DNA of 6,089 bases from Pseudomonadota bacterium (GTDB taxonomy: Bacteria; Pseudomonadota; Alphaproteobacteria; Rhizobiales; Rhizobiaceae). Both the position numbers and the translations under genes were made by a program. Every line of letters starts with the position of its first letter. The stretch's first letter is position 1. Positions 4,744 to 6,089 of the stretch are shown here, one piece after another. The stretch is from positions 1 to 6,089 of the forward strand of contig JAEXXS010000088.1 in NCBI GenBank assembly GCA_023451915.1, written 5' to 3'. The notes under the pieces are model-generated. The model was not told the origin of the DNA. It ran no database searches and saw only the letters and a program-made list of their open reading frames with translations.

Positions 4744-5169
4744 TCAGGATTTTATTTTTTTGCAATAAAGTTCGAGACGGTGATGAACGATCTCATAGCC
4801 GAGCGAGCGGGCGATTTCTTCCTGCAATTTTTCGATCTTGTCGGAGCGAAATTCAACGACCTCGCCGGAATCCATATCGATGATATGGTCGTGATGCGCG
4901 CCGCTTGCCTGTTCAAAGCGCGACGGTCCACCTGCAAAAGCATGACGATGGATCGCGCCGCGCTCTTCGAGCAGCTTCATGGTGCGGTAAACGGTCGAAA
5001 GCGAAATGCTGCTGTCGATCTCGACTGCCCTGCGGAAAATCTCCAGCGCATCTGGATGATCTTCCGTTTCAGTCAATATATTCAGGATGATCCGGCGCGG
5101 GCGCGTGATGCGAACCCCGGCCTGCCGCAATTCCTGTTCGTAATCGGGTTTTTTGTAACGTTCGCTCAT
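4744..5169 (-). CDS. mur: Fur-family metalloregulator, Mur/Fur type
   Basis: This 141-aa protein has the Fur fold: an N-terminal winged helix ([52 protein letters not shown] in overlapping parts), then the metal-binding dimerisation domain with SRFE, HHDH (residues 92-95) and [13 protein letters not shown]38, E86 and the HHDH histidines are likely regulatory-site ligands. It lacks the CxxC pairs of Zur or classical Fur and has one cysteine (C136). In this bacterial group such proteins are the manganese-responsive Mur, repressing Mn uptake (mntH), rather than iron-sensing Fur; Irr is excluded by the lack of the haem-binding motif region and by sequence feel, so that part is less sure. I chose ATG 5169; longer frames to 5238 run through the promoter. 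It has no ribosome site, and the promoter places +1 at the ATG. Confidence 0.88.
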   Translation of the reverse strand: MSERYKKPDYEQELRQAGVRITRPRRIILNILTETEDHPDALEIFRRAVEIDSSISLSTVYRTMKLLEERGAIHRHAFAGGPSRFEQASGAHHDHIIDMDSGEVVEFRSDKIEKLQEEIARSLGYEIVHHRLELYCKKIKS

Positions 5170-5175
5170 GGGCTG

Positions 5176-5204
5176 ATTATGCACCCTCACGCCGCCAGTT
5201 GCAA
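5176..5204 (-). promoter_or_regulatory. Sigma-70-type promoter of mur, predicted leaderless
   Basis: On the minus strand, TTGCAA (5204-5199), a 17-nt spacer and CATAAT (5181-5176). Only 6 nt separate the -10 element from the mur ATG, so transcription would start at or next to the A of ATG. Confidence 0.6.
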
Positions 5205-5218
5205 ATTTTCGCAACTGG
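5195..5218. promoter_or_regulatory. Palindromic operator candidate (Mur box-like) over the mur -35
   Basis: A perfect 8-bp inverted repeat, CCAGTTGC/GCAACTGG, flanks the A/T-rich centre AAATTTTC. The inner TTGC-N8-GCAA resembles the TTGCAAAT-type Mur-responsive sites of alphaproteobacteria. It covers the -35 element of mur, suggesting autoregulation. The protein that binds it is inferred. Confidence 0.55.
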
Positions 5219-5275
5219 AATGCGTTCAATCTCCCCAATCCTTTTGTCTTCTATCAGAAATATGGCGGAGATCAT

Positions 5276-5350
5276 TGGTACGCCCAAGGGGAATCGAACC
5301 CCTGTTTGCGCCGTGAGAGGGCGCCGTCCTAACCGCTAGACGATGGGCGC
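5276..5350 (-). tRNA. tRNA-Glu (anticodon CTC)
   Basis: On the minus strand the cloverleaf reads: acceptor GCGCCCA pairing with TGGGCGT (G1-U72 wobble), D-arm with TCTAGCGGTTAGGA, anticodon stem GCGCC/GGCGC around the loop CTCTCAC (anticodon CTC), and a T-arm with GGGGTTCGATTCCCC. The discriminator A and an encoded CCA (5278-5276) end it. The identity elements fit tRNA-Glu. Confidence 0.96.
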
Positions 5351-5369
5351 ATAGGGTCTGTTGTTGGCT

Positions 5370-5398
5370 GATATAATCGCCCTTACAGAAAAGCGCAA
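5370..5398 (-). promoter_or_regulatory. Sigma-70-type promoter of tRNA-Glu
   Basis: On the minus strand, TTGCGC (5398-5393), a 17-nt spacer and TATATC (5375-5370). It lies 19 bp before the tRNA and just after the terminator of the upstream gene. I see no clear terminator between the tRNA and mur, so read-through into mur is possible. Confidence 0.6.
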
Positions 5399-5409
5399 TC
5401 CGGGAATAT

Positions 5410-5437
5410 AAAAAGGCGGCGCCGGGCCGCCCTTTTT
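5410..5437 (-). terminator. Rho-independent terminator after the membrane-protein gene
   Basis: GGCGGC (5415-5420) pairs with GCCGCC (5426-5431) around a 5-nt loop, with A-runs and T-runs on both sides. On the minus strand TTTTTATATT follows the stem, 22 bp after the stop codon of the gene at 5459-5941. It is symmetrical enough to work in both directions. Confidence 0.85.
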
Positions 5438-5458
5438 GCATTGATAGACAGCGCGATC

Positions 5459-5941
5459 TTACTCGACGCTGCCGAGCTTGATGCGTCCGATCACGCGGGA
5501 TTCGCGATAGTCATAAATGATGAGTTCGGTGCCGCCATCGGGCAAAAGCGTTTCCAGCGAAAGCTGATCGCCGGAGAGGCTCTGCGACAGGAGGCGCGTG
5601 CCGGGAACAAGGTTGATCTGCGACTCGATCAGCTTCGGCGGTTCCGGCTTCACAGGCTGAGCAGGCGCTTGACCTGGAATATCCGAGCGGGCTTCCTGCG
5701 TGGCAGGGGTTTCGGGCGCGCGATTGATCTTGTAGACAACGGCGACGAGCACGGCCATAAGACCGATCAGCATGACCCCGATGGAAACAGCCAGAAGCCG
5801 GATCATCTTGCGGCGCACACGTTCCATAGCCGGATCAAGCACAGGCTCGGACGGTTGTTCGTCCTGATAATAGCCCTGCTGATAGTCCTGATATCCTGAA
5901 TCCTGCTGATTCTGGTATCGCGGATAGTGTGGATCCTGCAT
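5459..5941 (-). CDS. Hypothetical one-pass inner-membrane protein, possibly DUF6476 family
   Basis: I do not recognise a function for this 160-aa protein. Residues 1-30 are rich in glutamine and tyrosine (NQQDSGYQDYQQGYYQDEQ). Basic residues (ERVRRKM) then precede one transmembrane helix at about 46-70 (MIRLLAVSIGVMLIGLMAVL). A proline-rich spacer (74-104) leads to a small C-terminal domain (LIESQINLVPGTRLLSQSLS; TELIIYDYRESRVIGRIKLG) that would lie in the periplasm. Such short proteins beside the rluD-type gene are found in this order and may belong to DUF6476, which I cannot check here. The ATG at 5941 is chosen because GGAG lies 7 nt upstream; ATG codons at 5959 and 5995 lack that. It is divergent from the gene at 5996, and a terminator follows it. 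Confidence 0.8.
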   Translation of the reverse strand: MQDPHYPRYQNQQDSGYQDYQQGYYQDEQPSEPVLDPAMERVRRKMIRLLAVSIGVMLIGLMAVLVAVVYKINRAPETPATQEARSDIPGQAPAQPVKPEPPKLIESQINLVPGTRLLSQSLSGDQLSLETLLPDGGTELIIYDYRESRVIGRIKLGSVE

Positions 5942-5995
5942 TAAATGACTCCGGTTCATGCACCCGTGGCGCGTGATAACGAAGGGAAGAGACAA

Positions 5996-6089
5996 TTGAA
6001 AGAACTAATTGCCGACACTGATGCTGCGGGCAAAAGATTGGACCAATGGCTGGCCGCAGCATTAGGGCCGGAACTCTCCCGCAGTCGCG
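5996..6089 (+). CDS. RluA/RluD-family 23S rRNA pseudouridine synthase, N-terminal fragment
   Basis: Only 31 codons are visible before the right edge. They read as an S4-like RNA-binding start (LKELIADTDAAGKRLDQWLA, then ALGPELSRSR), which is the usual N-terminus of RluA/RluC/RluD-type synthases: the GKRLDQWLA and LSRSR elements are the family's S4-domain helix pattern. The catalytic aspartate region lies outside the window. I place the start at TTG 5996, with purine-rich AAGGGAAGAG just upstream. The frame is also open to an ATG at 5945, which would add 17 residues and begin only 4 bp from the divergent start at 5941; GTG at 5966 is another option. RluD is the likeliest member but cannot be told from RluC here. 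Confidence 0.7.
   Translation, partial: MKELIADTDAAGKRLDQWLAAALGPELSRSR

Noticed and set aside
4735..5316. 193-codon plus-strand reading frame opposite mur and into the tRNA
   Set aside because: It is antisense to a clear Fur-family gene and runs into tRNA-Glu; its C-terminal RPRGIEPLF stretch is the typical false translation of a tRNA complement.

Overview
The window looks like chromosome from the Brucella/Ochrobactrum group of the Hyphomicrobiales (Rhizobiales). I base this on the protein sequences, on a complete alphaproteobacterial general stress response (GSR) locus, and on a Mur/Fur regulator lacking the usual structural zinc cysteines next to it. The species cannot be fixed from sequence alone.

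Layout, left to right: (1) the N-terminal part of a CHASE3 membrane sensor kinase (minus strand, running off the left edge); (2) a gene-poor stretch of about 270 bp holding the ecfG 3' region and a strong minus-strand terminator; (3) the GSR core, with nepR-ecfG on the minus strand and phyR divergent on the plus strand; (4) a 54-aa DUF1328-type membrane protein and a soluble PAS/HWE histidine kinase on the plus strand, separated by a terminator; (5) a palindromic intergenic repeat of about 103 bp; (6) a minus-strand structured RNA gene; (7) a mur/fur-family regulator, tRNA-Glu(CTC) and a one-pass membrane protein, all on the minus strand; (8) the first codons of an RluA/RluD-type pseudouridine synthase on the plus strand.

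How it works together: known GSR biology is that sensor kinases phosphorylate PhyR, phospho-PhyR captures the anti-sigma factor NepR, and EcfG is freed to transcribe promoters of the form GGAAC-N16/17-CGTT. Reading both strands, I find three perfect copies of this motif, in front of phyR, in front of the DUF1328 gene, and on the minus strand just after the mur stop codon. A near-perfect copy (CATT) lies in front of nepR-ecfG. The locus therefore appears to regulate itself.

The most interesting find is the third perfect motif. It does not precede a conventional gene. Its predicted transcript starts at the first base of a perfect 12-bp hairpin with a C-rich 14-nt loop, continues through a C-rich linker, and ends at a strong intrinsic terminator. 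This is the architecture of a GSR-controlled small RNA, closely resembling the GsrN type described in Caulobacter. No experimental data are available here; promoter, hairpin and terminator are read directly, and the sRNA identity is inferred.
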